This document shows positions 1 to 5,746 of a DNA stretch of 5,854 nt, one piece after another. The position numbers and the translations under genes are program-made. Positions within the stretch are counted from its first letter, which is position 1, and every line of letters starts with the position of its first letter. This stretch comes from Fischerella sp. (GTDB taxonomy: Bacteria; Cyanobacteriota; Cyanobacteriia; Cyanobacteriales; Nostocaceae): contig JANZYY010000341.1 in assembly GCA_026419705.1 (NCBI GenBank), forward strand, positions 1 through 5,854, read 5' to 3'. Below the pieces are notes generated by a model. It was not told the origin of the DNA and searched no databases. It saw only the letters and a program-made list of their open reading frames with translations.

Positions 1-88
1 CCCCACAATCCGGGATAATTTATTTCTTGGAAGTCCCTTAGATCGGGAGATTGAGAGATAGGGGTAGTCTTTCCTGCTTATATTTTCC
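1..88. other. Short non-coding stretch downstream of pyk
   Basis: This segment follows the pyk stop codon in the direction of pyk transcription. I see no start codon with a ribosome binding site and no convincing intrinsic terminator. A GGGA (12-15) can pair with TCCC (34-37) on either side of an AT-rich loop, but the 4-bp stem has no T-run after it in the pyk direction. The bases at about 12-40 have the look of interspersed repeat ends common in Nostoc-type intergenic DNA; that is an impression from memory, not a match I could test. Confidence 0.4.
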
Positions 89-1516
89 CTACTCTGGGGT
101 GATAGTGTGAATTTTGAGGAAATTTGTGCCTTGAGGACGTCCAGTCGGAATACCCCCTAGAATTAGAACTTTGTCACCTGATGTCACCCAACCCCGCTGT
201 CGCAGAATTGTCTGGACTTGCGCAGTCAATTCTTCAAATGTCTCAACCTCATCTTCTAACAAGACTGGTCGAATTCCCCAAATTAAGTTCAAGCGGTGGT
301 AGGTGATAGAATTGGGTGTGAAAGCAACAATGGGTACTTTGGGGCGCTCACCGGCTGCTAATTGAGCTGTGTATCCCGTACTGGTAAACGCCACAATGCA
401 GCGCAGTGGTAGCGCATTGACAATGGCATTGATGGCTTCGCTGAGAGCATGGGTTTCATCGCTTTTTGCTGGCGGATTGTTGACAAACTCTACATCTGGT
501 TCGATATCGGCAGCAATTCGCACCAACATTTCCACGGCTTGCACGGGAAACTTCCCAACTGCAGATTCTCCTGAGAGCATTACTGCATCCGTGCCATCAA
601 TGATAGCATTGGCAACATCGCTGGCTTCAGCACGAGTGGGACGGGGGTTATAGGTCATGCTTTCCAGCATTTGTGTAGCAGTAATGACCGGAATGCCCTT
701 GCGGTTGCACAGCCGAATAATCCGCTTTTGAATCAGCGGGACTTTCTCTGGACTCATTTCCACACCCAAATCTCCTCGGGCTACCATCACCGCATCACAC
801 TCATCAATAATTGCTTCTAAGTTATTGATAGCTTGGGGTTTTTCCAGCTTGGCAACAACAGGCTGAGTTGCAGACCCTTTTTGTGCCAGCAAGTCTTTTA
901 AAGTACGGATATCTTCTGGGCGACGAACAAAACTCAAACAGATGTAATCTACTCCCTGAGACAAGCCAAAGTCTAAATCTTGCAGATCTTTTTGCGTCAG
1001 AGAAGGTAACCGCAAATCGAGATTGGGAAAATTCACACCTTTACGGCTTTTGAGAATACCTCCCCGGATGATTCTGCATTTGACAGCATCTGCTTTCACC
1101 TGTTCTACCTGAAGTTCCAACAGACCATCATCAAGAAGAACTTGGTTTCCTGGTTGGGCGTCTTCGGCAAGATGGGGGTAGTCAATAGAAATTGTATTCG
1201 CTTGGTTCGAGAAGTTGGCTATCGGTACAAGAGTAACAAATTCTCCTTCGGTGAGAGTAATCCTATCATTTGGCAGCTGACCAACTCGGATTTTTGGACC
1301 TTGCAAGTCTTGCAATAGAGTAACTGGGGTATCTAATTCTTTCTCTAGCGATCGCAGCAATACTATTGTTTTCGCGTGGTCGTCGTAGCTACCCTGAGAA
1401 AAATTCAAGCGCGCTACATTCATCCCAGCTTGAATCATTTTGATCAACACTTGGCGGGAACTACTTGCCGGACCAATAGTGGCGACTACTTTTGTATTAC
1501 AAGTTAGCAGTTGCAT
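89..1516 (-). CDS. pyk: Pyruvate kinase (short form, 475 aa)
   Basis: Catalyses phosphoenolpyruvate + ADP to pyruvate + ATP, the last step of glycolysis, in the cytoplasm. The N-terminus (TKVVATIGPAS, residues 8-18) is the classic pyruvate kinase opening. Visible functional residues include ARLNFS (35-40), the signature AKLEKP with catalytic Lys223 and metal ligand Glu225, ARGDLG with Asp249, and ITATQMLESM (278-287) holding the substrate-site threonines. The B domain lies at about 72-170, and the C-terminal allosteric domain at about 350-475. The length fits the compact form: it lacks the extra C-terminal PEP-utiliser-like domain that gives some cyanobacterial paralogues about 590 aa. The ATG at 1516 is supported by an in-frame TAA ten codon-bases upstream (1526-1528) and by the family's N-terminus; no clear Shine-Dalgarno is seen. 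Last gene of the glgP-CNB-pyk run, ending in TAG. From memory, short-form pyk1 of Anabaena PCC 7120 lies with other sugar-catabolism genes (xfp, gap1, tal), so linkage to glgP fits. Confidence 0.97.
   Translation of the reverse strand: MQLLTCNTKVVATIGPASSSRQVLIKMIQAGMNVARLNFSQGSYDDHAKTIVLLRSLEKELDTPVTLLQDLQGPKIRVGQLPNDRITLTEGEFVTLVPIANFSNQANTISIDYPHLAEDAQPGNQVLLDDGLLELQVEQVKADAVKCRIIRGGILKSRKGVNFPNLDLRLPSLTQKDLQDLDFGLSQGVDYICLSFVRRPEDIRTLKDLLAQKGSATQPVVAKLEKPQAINNLEAIIDECDAVMVARGDLGVEMSPEKVPLIQKRIIRLCNRKGIPVITATQMLESMTYNPRPTRAEASDVANAIIDGTDAVMLSGESAVGKFPVQAVEMLVRIAADIEPDVEFVNNPPAKSDETHALSEAINAIVNALPLRCIVAFTSTGYTAQLAAGERPKVPIVAFTPNSITYHRLNLIWGIRPVLLEDEVETFEELTAQVQTILRQRGWVTSGDKVLILGGIPTGRPQGTNFLKIHTITPE
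1348..1355. repeat. HIP1 octamer GCGATCGC
   Basis: Perfect copy of the palindromic HIP1 octamer inside the pyk coding region. HIP1 is strongly over-represented in many cyanobacterial genomes, so it supports the taxonomic assignment. A specific role at this position is not implied. Confidence 0.85.
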
Positions 1517-1540
1517 AAGCTTTTGTTAAGCAGTTTGTTG

Positions 1541-1634
1541 TTGGTAATTGGTGATTGGTGATTGGTGATTGGGAAAAACCTTGTTACAGTTCTTCCCCAG
1601 TCTCCAGTCACCAGTCCCTAGTACCCATTACCAT
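1541..1634. repeat. Inverted pair of heptad-repeat arrays between the CNB gene and pyk
   Basis: The left arm (about 1541-1573) contains GTGATTG-type heptads in near-perfect tandem. The right arm (1595-1629) is five degenerate heptads: CCCCAGT, then CTCCAGT, CACCAGT, CCCTAGT and ACCCATT. The right arm is close to the reverse complement of the left: both begin at a TGGTAAT/ATTACCA outer end and close at a GGGAA/TTCCCC inner end, with three middle heptads on the left against four on the right. Transcribed RNA could fold into a long imperfect hairpin around a loop of roughly 17-20 nt, with G-U wobbles at the T/C differences. Short tandemly repeated heptamers of this type (STRR) are known from heterocystous cyanobacteria. 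The element ends about 20 bp before the pyk start codon, so effects on transcript processing or pyk translation are possible. It has no T-run typical of an intrinsic terminator. Confidence 0.8.
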
Positions 1635-1647
1635 GAACGTGAATGTA

Positions 1648-2019
1648 TTAAATAGAACGTTTTAATGCACGCAGGCGCTCTGAGTAGCTCCGCATCACTA
1701 GTAAGGCAAATATTGGAGTTTCTTGCACGGCGAAGAGGAAACCTTTTTGGTCTAAGAAGGCTAGCTGACAGTCAGTTTTGGCGACTGCTGTAGATGCTCT
1801 GCTGTGTTCTGGAACAACTAAGGCTCCTACGCCAAACACATCTCCTTTTTGAAGGGTTTCGACTACTTTACCATCAAAGAATATCTCCACTTCTCCGCTC
1901 AAAATGCCATACATGCAATCCCCAGGTTCACCTTCTGCAAAGATGGTTTGGCTCCTAGAAAAAGTTTGAATCTTTGGCTGTTTTTGGAAAATTTTAACTG
2001 TTTCTGCTGGTTCAAGCAT
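1648..2019 (-). CDS. Stand-alone cyclic-nucleotide-binding-domain protein (123 aa)
   Basis: A small cytoplasmic protein consisting of almost nothing but one CNB/cupin-like beta-roll. Family features: FAEGEPGDCMYGILSGEVEIF (27-47), the usual hydrophobic-Gly-Gly pattern of strands 2-4; LQKGDVFG (56-63); the phosphate-binding-cassette Arg at 74 (HSRASTA); and a final helix at about 100-120. There is no transmembrane segment, kinase domain or helix-turn-helix, so it is not a CRP-type transcription factor; a full CRP protein would be about 220 aa. The cassette normally reads FGE, but here it is FGVG (62-65). The Glu that contacts the cyclic nucleotide ribose is thus Val64, which makes cAMP binding doubtful although Arg74 remains. 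The start at 2019 is the first ATG in frame; a GGAG lies 12 nt upstream, rather far. It begins 40 bp after the glgP stop, so co-transcription is likely. Specific function unknown; a ligand sensor or protein adaptor are both inference. Confidence 0.88.
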   Translation of the reverse strand: MLEPAETVKIFQKQPKIQTFSRSQTIFAEGEPGDCMYGILSGEVEIFFDGKVVETLQKGDVFGVGALVVPEHSRASTAVAKTDCQLAFLDQKGFLFAVQETPIFALLVMRSYSERLRALKRSI

Positions 2020-2031
2020 GATGGAATTTAA

Positions 2032-2035
2032 CTCC
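2032..2035 (-). promoter_or_regulatory. Candidate ribosome binding site of the CNB gene, long spacing
   Basis: GGAG on the minus strand, in the 40-bp gap after the glgP stop. It stands 12 nt from the ATG at 2019, longer than the usual 5-9 nt. No alternative ATG or GTG with better spacing is visible, so initiation may be weak or may depend on translation of glgP. Confidence 0.4.
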
Positions 2036-2059
2036 GAGTCTTTGGCTGCTACGTAATAT

Positions 2060-4591
2060 TTATACCTTCAAACCAGCTTTAGACTGAACGTATTCTTCCA
2101 GTTCGATGGTCAGTGGTTCTACATTCCAAATGTCCTGGCAGTACTCGCGAATAGAGCGATCTGAGGAAAACTTACCCATCCGTGCTACATTCAGGATAGA
2201 CATGCGAGTCCAATTGTCTCGATCGCGATATGCTTGACTTACCCGTTCCTGACAATCTATGTAGGATTGATAGTCAGCTAGCAGCATAAATTGATCGTGG
2301 TAGAGTAGAGAGTCCAGCAATGGGCGGAACAAGCCTGTATCGCCATGAGAGAAAATTCCTGAAGCAATCAGGTCAATCACTTGTTGAAGTTGGGGATTGG
2401 AGTTGTAGTAGTCCCAAGGATTGTAACCTCTGGCCTTGAGGGCATAGACTTCTTCGGTTCGCAGTCCGAACAAGAAGAAATTTTCTTCTCCTACTTCTTG
2501 GCGAATTTCGACATTGGCACCATCGAGAGTACCAATTGTCAACGCTCCATTCATAGAAAACTTCATGTTCCCAGTGCCAGAAGCTTCTAAACCAGCAGTA
2601 GAAATTTGCTCTGATAAATCAGCTGCTGGGTATACTCTTTGACCCAAAGTGACATTATAATCTGGCAAGAAAACTACTTTGAGGCGATCGCGTATGTCGG
2701 GATCGGTGTTGACAACCTCTGCTACAGAATTGATAAATTTGACGATCAGCTTGGCCATGTAGTAGCCCGGTGCAGCTTTACCACCAAAAATAAATGTACG
2801 GGGCACGATCTCGCAATCAGGATTGTGCTTGATGCGGTTATAAAGCGTGATAATGTGCAGTACATTCAAGTGCTGACGCTTGTACTCGTGAATGCGTTTG
2901 ACCTGAATGTCGAAGAGTGATTCTGGGTTAACAACAATACCAGTTTTCTTTTGAATATATTTTGCCAAATTACGCTTGGTTTCTAGCTTAATCTGCCGCC
3001 ATTGCTGACGGAAGTCAACGTCTTCAACGAAGCGTTCTAACTGTCTGAGGTCTTCTAGATGCTTGATCCAGTTATCGCCGATTTTGCTTGAAATTAAACC
3101 AGTTAAGCCGGGATTGCTCAACACTATCCAACGGCGTGGGGTGACTCCATTGGTTTTGTTGCTAAATTTCTCTGGCGACAATTCATAAAAATCTCGCAAG
3201 ACAGTCTGCTTGAGCAGTTCAGTGTGCAATGCAGCTACACCGTTGATCGCGTGGCTGCCAACACATGCTAAATTTGCCATGCGGACATATCTATCACCAG
3301 TTTCATCAATCAGCGATAGTCGAGCAATTTTCGCGACATCGTGAGGATATTTTAGCCGTACTTGGTCGAGGAAGCGACGATTGATTTCGTAGATAATTTC
3401 TAAATGACGAGGTAGTATGCTACCAAACAGGTGAATGGACCACTTTTCTAAAGCTTCTGGTAGTAAAGTGTGGTTCGTATAGCCAAAAGTTTTTTGGGTG
3501 ATGTCCCAAGCTCTGTCCCAATCGATATGATGTTCATCCACCAACAAGCGCATCAGCTCTGCTACACCAATGGCAGGGTGAGTATCATTGAGCTGGACTG
3601 CAAACTTTTCGTGAAATGTCTCCAAGCTATTGCCACGCTCTAGGTGAATGCGGATCATATTTTGCAGAGAGCAGGAAACAAAGAAATATTGCTGTTCTAA
3701 GCGTAGCTGCTTACCTTGAATTTGTTCATCATTGGGATAGAGGATCTTAGAAATATTTTCTGAGACTATCTTTTTATCGACTGCACCGTAGTAATCGCCA
3801 ATATTGAATGCTTGAAAATCAAAAGATTCAGGAGCTTCTGCTTTCCACAGTCGCAGAATGTTGACAGTGTTGACTTGGTAGCCAAGGATGGGTGTATCAT
3901 AGGCGATGCCTTTAATTATTTGGTCGGGAACCCAACGTACCCTGTAATTTCCATGTTCATCGGTGTACGATTGAGTGTGACCACCCAACTTGACGTTATA
4001 TGCTAGTTCTGGGCGGTGAATTTCCCACGGATTGCCCCACTGCAACCATTTGTCGGTGATTTCAACTTGCCAGCCATTACGAATTTCTTGGTCAAAAATG
4101 CCAAATTCGTAACGAATGCCGTAACCAATGGCGGGAATTTCCAAGGAGGACAGAGAATCCATATAACAAGCAGCCAAACGACCAAGACCACCATTGCCTA
4201 AACCCGGTTCTTCTTCTTGTTCAATCAATTCTTCCAGGTTTAAGCCTGATTCTTCGACCGCTTTACGTATTTGCTCATAAATGCCGAGGTTAATCAGGTT
4301 ATTTGCCAGGTGCGGCCCCAGGAGAAATTCTGCTGACAGGTAACAAACAACCTTGACATTTTTTTTAACATATGATCTGGTTGTACTAATCCAACGTTTG
4401 AGTAGGCGATCGCGCACAGTATAAGCCAACGCCATGTAAAAATCATTTTTGGTGGCAATCTCAGGATACTTACCCTGAATATAAAAAAGGTTATCTGCCA
4501 AAGCCCGTCGCAGCGTCTCAATGCTCAAACCAGTGCGATCGTCTTCTATTTGTAAAGCTGCAATTTGGGCAGGATCTATTGATGCGGTCAT
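2060..4591 (-). CDS. glgP: Glycogen phosphorylase (843 aa)
   Basis: PLP-dependent phosphorolysis of alpha-1,4-glucan ends, releasing glucose-1-phosphate from stored glycogen in the cytoplasm. The pyridoxal-phosphate signature EASGTGNMKFSMN (669-681) carries the Schiff-base Lys677, near rabbit muscle Lys680. Other landmarks: the glycine loop GLGNGGLGRLAA (130-141), VQLNDTHPAIG (332-342), NKTNGVTPRRW (478-488), KRIHEYKRQ (565-573) and GGKAAPGYYMAK (603-614). Length is normal for the bacterial enzyme. The N-terminus has no equivalent of the muscle phosphoserine segment, so control by Ser14-type phosphorylation is not expected. I place the start at 4591, not at the in-frame ATG at 4660. A GAGGA lies 6 nt upstream of 4591, while the 23 extra codons of the longer form are translated heptad repeat and unrelated to the family. 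First gene of the minus-strand run with the CNB gene and pyk. Confidence 0.97.
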   Translation of the reverse strand: MTASIDPAQIAALQIEDDRTGLSIETLRRALADNLFYIQGKYPEIATKNDFYMALAYTVRDRLLKRWISTTRSYVKKNVKVVCYLSAEFLLGPHLANNLINLGIYEQIRKAVEESGLNLEELIEQEEEPGLGNGGLGRLAACYMDSLSSLEIPAIGYGIRYEFGIFDQEIRNGWQVEITDKWLQWGNPWEIHRPELAYNVKLGGHTQSYTDEHGNYRVRWVPDQIIKGIAYDTPILGYQVNTVNILRLWKAEAPESFDFQAFNIGDYYGAVDKKIVSENISKILYPNDEQIQGKQLRLEQQYFFVSCSLQNMIRIHLERGNSLETFHEKFAVQLNDTHPAIGVAELMRLLVDEHHIDWDRAWDITQKTFGYTNHTLLPEALEKWSIHLFGSILPRHLEIIYEINRRFLDQVRLKYPHDVAKIARLSLIDETGDRYVRMANLACVGSHAINGVAALHTELLKQTVLRDFYELSPEKFSNKTNGVTPRRWIVLSNPGLTGLISSKIGDNWIKHLEDLRQLERFVEDVDFRQQWRQIKLETKRNLAKYIQKKTGIVVNPESLFDIQVKRIHEYKRQHLNVLHIITLYNRIKHNPDCEIVPRTFIFGGKAAPGYYMAKLIVKFINSVAEVVNTDPDIRDRLKVVFLPDYNVTLGQRVYPAADLSEQISTAGLEASGTGNMKFSMNGALTIGTLDGANVEIRQEVGEENFFLFGLRTEEVYALKARGYNPWDYYNSNPQLQQVIDLIASGIFSHGDTGLFRPLLDSLLYHDQFMLLADYQSYIDCQERVSQAYRDRDNWTRMSILNVARMGKFSSDRSIREYCQDIWNVEPLTIELEEYVQSKAGLKV
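2684..2691. repeat. HIP1 octamer GCGATCGC
   Basis: Perfect HIP1 palindrome inside glgP. A second site near 2218-2227 (GATCGCGAT) is only partial and is not counted. Confidence 0.85.
4406..4413. repeat. HIP1 octamer GCGATCGC
   Basis: Third perfect HIP1 copy, in the 5' part of glgP. Three copies in under 6 kb far exceeds chance for an 8-mer (about one per 65 kb for random sequence of even composition) and is typical of cyanobacterial chromosomes. Confidence 0.85.
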
Positions 4592-4597
4592 AAAACA

Positions 4598-4602
4598 TCC
4601 TC
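4598..4602 (-). promoter_or_regulatory. Ribosome binding site that fixes the glgP start
   Basis: GAGGA on the minus strand, 6 nt from the ATG at 4591. The alternative ATG at 4660 has no such motif and lies within a repeat array, so this site decides in favour of the 843-aa protein. Confidence 0.8.
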
Positions 4603-4609
4603 GACTGTA

Positions 4610-4732
4610 GTTAGTTAGTGGTTTGTGGTTGATGATTAGTAATTGGTGGGCATAGAGCATCGGGCACGGGGCAAAGGAAAAATCAGTATTTCAATCTCCA
4701 ATCCCTAATTCTCCAGAACCCCTACCTCAATC
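4610..4732. repeat. Heptad-repeat element in the glgP leader
   Basis: The left part (4610-4679) reads in one unbroken 7-bp register of about ten degenerate units. It moves from GTTAGTT/AGTGGTT-type units to GGGC-containing units (GGGCATA, GAGCATC, GGGCACG, GGGCAAA at 4648-4675). The right part (4691-4732) is a C-rich heptad series on the same strand (TCAATCT, CCAATCC, CTAATTC and following). Parts of the two arms pair: ATTAGTAATTGGTG (4635-4648) opposes CTCCAATCCCTAAT (4696-4709) with only three mismatches. The element ends about 8 bp before the glgP Shine-Dalgarno, so it would form the 5' leader of the mRNA. It is of the same STRR-type family as the element at 1541-1634. Confidence 0.7.
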
Positions 4733-4785
4733 TTGCAGGAAGACGCTAGCCTATCTAAAAGTGTTACTTTTTGGTTGATTGCAAC

Positions 4786-4826
4786 AGAGTACTGGCAGAT
4801 TCTCTAACTCGTAGATAAACTGTTAC
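4786..4826 (-). promoter_or_regulatory. Weak candidate NtcA-like site and -10 box for glgP
   Basis: On the minus strand, GTA-N10-TAC (4826 to 4811) is followed after 19 nt by TACTCT (4791 to 4786), which fits the TAN3T form of a -10 box. The NtcA-activated promoter pattern is GTA-N8-TAC, then about 20-24 nt, then TAN3T. Both spacings deviate here, so this is a low-confidence candidate. It would give a glgP leader of roughly 190 nt that includes the heptad element. Nitrogen-linked control of glycogen breakdown is known in Anabaena (through NrrA), which is why the site is worth recording. Confidence 0.2.
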
Positions 4827-5279
4827 ACTACCTGTTGTTTAATCTTTCAGTTTTTATAGCTACTTGCAACGGCAGATAAGCTAGTTAAGCTAGCCAGTTA
4901 AGCCAATTAATTTAGAGGGTATATAAGCCTAAGTACTTTCACTATCTTTAAACATTTTCAAGGTAATTCCAAGAACTATACTAAATATTTTCAGAAATAA
5001 TTTATCATCTCATTTTTCAGACTTAAGGCAGATGAAATCTATCGTCAAGTTGATTAGGATTTGGCGGAAATCAAGCTTTGCTAGTAAGTACCTAAACAAA
5101 ATTAATAATTACAAATATTCTATTGTGTTCCCTGTCAAGAGTTCCCGATTCCCTTGCCCCACTCATAACTTCAATTTTTCCTAACCATCTATCTACTGAT
5201 GACTGACCACAAGTTAATTATTTCAAATGATATTTTGGGATGAGACCATTGATTTATGAAATTAGGGAACTCCAAAAAA

Positions 5280-5396
5280 TCAATCTATTCCACCTGTGCA
5301 TCTAAAACTGCTTGTTCCTCTTTTCCTTGTCTTCCTTTTCTTCCAAGCCTTGCGAGCGATTGCAGCTTTTTTTGATTTGGAAGCTCCTGATTTGAA
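5280..5396 (-). pseudogene. Possible fragment of a lysine/arginine-rich coding region
   Basis: A 38-codon minus-strand frame with no start codon, bounded by stops. It translates as a strongly basic stretch, KSKKAAIARKAWKKRKTRKR, and ends FRCTGGID before TGA. The AA-x(2)-RKAW-x(2)-RK arrangement resembles short basic motifs seen in various phage- and mobile-element proteins, a resemblance from memory only. On the plus strand the same bases form a polypyrimidine tract, so simple sequence bias could produce the basic peptide by chance. Treat as a possible gene remnant, not a gene. Confidence 0.15.
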
Positions 5397-5418
5397 TCAT
5401 CCCTGACTTCAAATCAAA
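5371..5418. repeat. 12-bp inverted repeat with an internal mini-hairpin
   Basis: TTTGATTTGGAAG (5371-5383) is the reverse complement of CTTCAAATCAAA (5407-5418) apart from one bulged G. Within the 23-bp loop, TGATTTGAATCA (5388-5399) can itself fold as TGATT/AATCA. There is no adjacent T-run in a useful direction, so it does not look like a terminator. It may be a repeat remnant or a protein-binding dyad. Confidence 0.55.
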
Positions 5419-5487
5419 TGAAACTATTATAAAGAATAATTATTAATTACAAAACTTATAAATGCGATCCAAAAAAGGACAAATTCA

Positions 5488-5616
5488 GGGAATATAAAAA
5501 AGTAATACCGATTTGAAAAAAGAATGCGACAAATAGATATTGTAGAGACGCTTCAAACAGCGCGTCTGGTCATCAGGATCTGTTGCAAACATTTATTGAA
5601 TCGGTATAACATTCCC
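5488..5616. mobile_element. MITE-like element with subterminal inverted repeats
   Basis: GGGAAT (5488-5493) with ATACCGATT (5505-5513) on the left matches, inverted, AATCGGTAT (5599-5607) with ATTCCC (5611-5616) on the right. The gap between the two matched blocks is 11 bp on the left and 3 bp on the right. The roughly 130-bp interior has no coding capacity and centres on a hairpin of the GTAGAGACGC type (5546-5567). Small non-autonomous elements of this build are abundant in filamentous cyanobacteria. I see no clear target-site duplication at these boundaries, so the true ends could lie slightly elsewhere. Confidence 0.5.
5546..5567. repeat. AGACGC/GCGTCT hairpin
   Basis: A perfect 6-bp stem, AGACGC (5546-5551) and GCGTCT (5562-5567), closes a 10-nt loop. 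The lead-in TGTAGAGACGC is, from memory, a very common interspersed motif in Nostoc-type intergenic regions. It sits in the middle of the MITE-like element. Confidence 0.55.
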
Positions 5617-5746
5617 AATCCAGTCAAATCTATTGCCCAAATTTTTGAAGTGGTTGCATAAATAAATCCCACCCAAAATGATCTTGTCGTCCTCAAAACT
5701 TTTTGCCACACAACCATCGCAAATGCCTCGGAGGGGAAGCAGTAGC

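Larger units (their letters stand above)
4733..5746. other. Gene-poor AT-rich spacer upstream of glgP
   Basis: About 1 kb with no confident gene on either strand. It is visibly richer in A/T than the genes and should hold the glgP promoter. Distinct contents, listed separately where I can support them, are a candidate regulatory dyad (4811-4826), short reiterations of AAGCTAGTT/AGTTAAGCC (about 4876-4904), a polypyrimidine tract (about 5309-5345), an inverted repeat (5371-5418), a MITE-like element (5488-5616) and scattered heptad debris (about 5141-5160). A 50-codon ATG frame at 5032-5184 on the plus strand (starting MKSIVKLIRIWRK) lacks a good ribosome binding site and ends in repeat-derived sequence, so I do not call it. 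Confidence 0.6.

Noticed and set aside
124..1053. Plus-strand open frames of 60-94 codons opposite pyk
   Set aside because: They lie antisense to a strongly conserved enzyme gene, have no ribosome binding sites and show no recognisable protein features.
1541..1634. CRISPR-like array or intrinsic terminator
   Set aside because: The units are contiguous 7-mers without spacers, and no T-run follows the hairpin in the pyk direction.
1849..4201. Open frames of 60-93 codons overlapping the CNB gene and glgP on the plus strand or in another minus frame
   Set aside because: All are shadows of confident coding regions whose family motifs span the overlapped parts.
4786..4802. LexA-like AGTAC half site near the glgP promoter region
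   Set aside because: The second half site does not fit the cyanobacterial LexA pattern.
5094..5138. TTGACA on the minus strand at 5132-5137 with a TGTAAT 19 nt on, as a sigma-70-type promoter for glgP
   Set aside because: The spacing is long, the -10 is weak, and it would give a leader of over 500 nt. AT-rich spacers produce such pairs by chance.
5032..5184. 50-codon plus-strand frame (MKSIVKLIRIWRK...)
   Set aside because: It has no convincing Shine-Dalgarno, and its C-terminal part is encoded by C-rich heptad-like debris. No family is recognised.
4733..5746. tRNA or other structured RNA gene in the spacer
   Set aside because: No cloverleaf, TTCGA-type T loop or other known RNA signature was found by eye.
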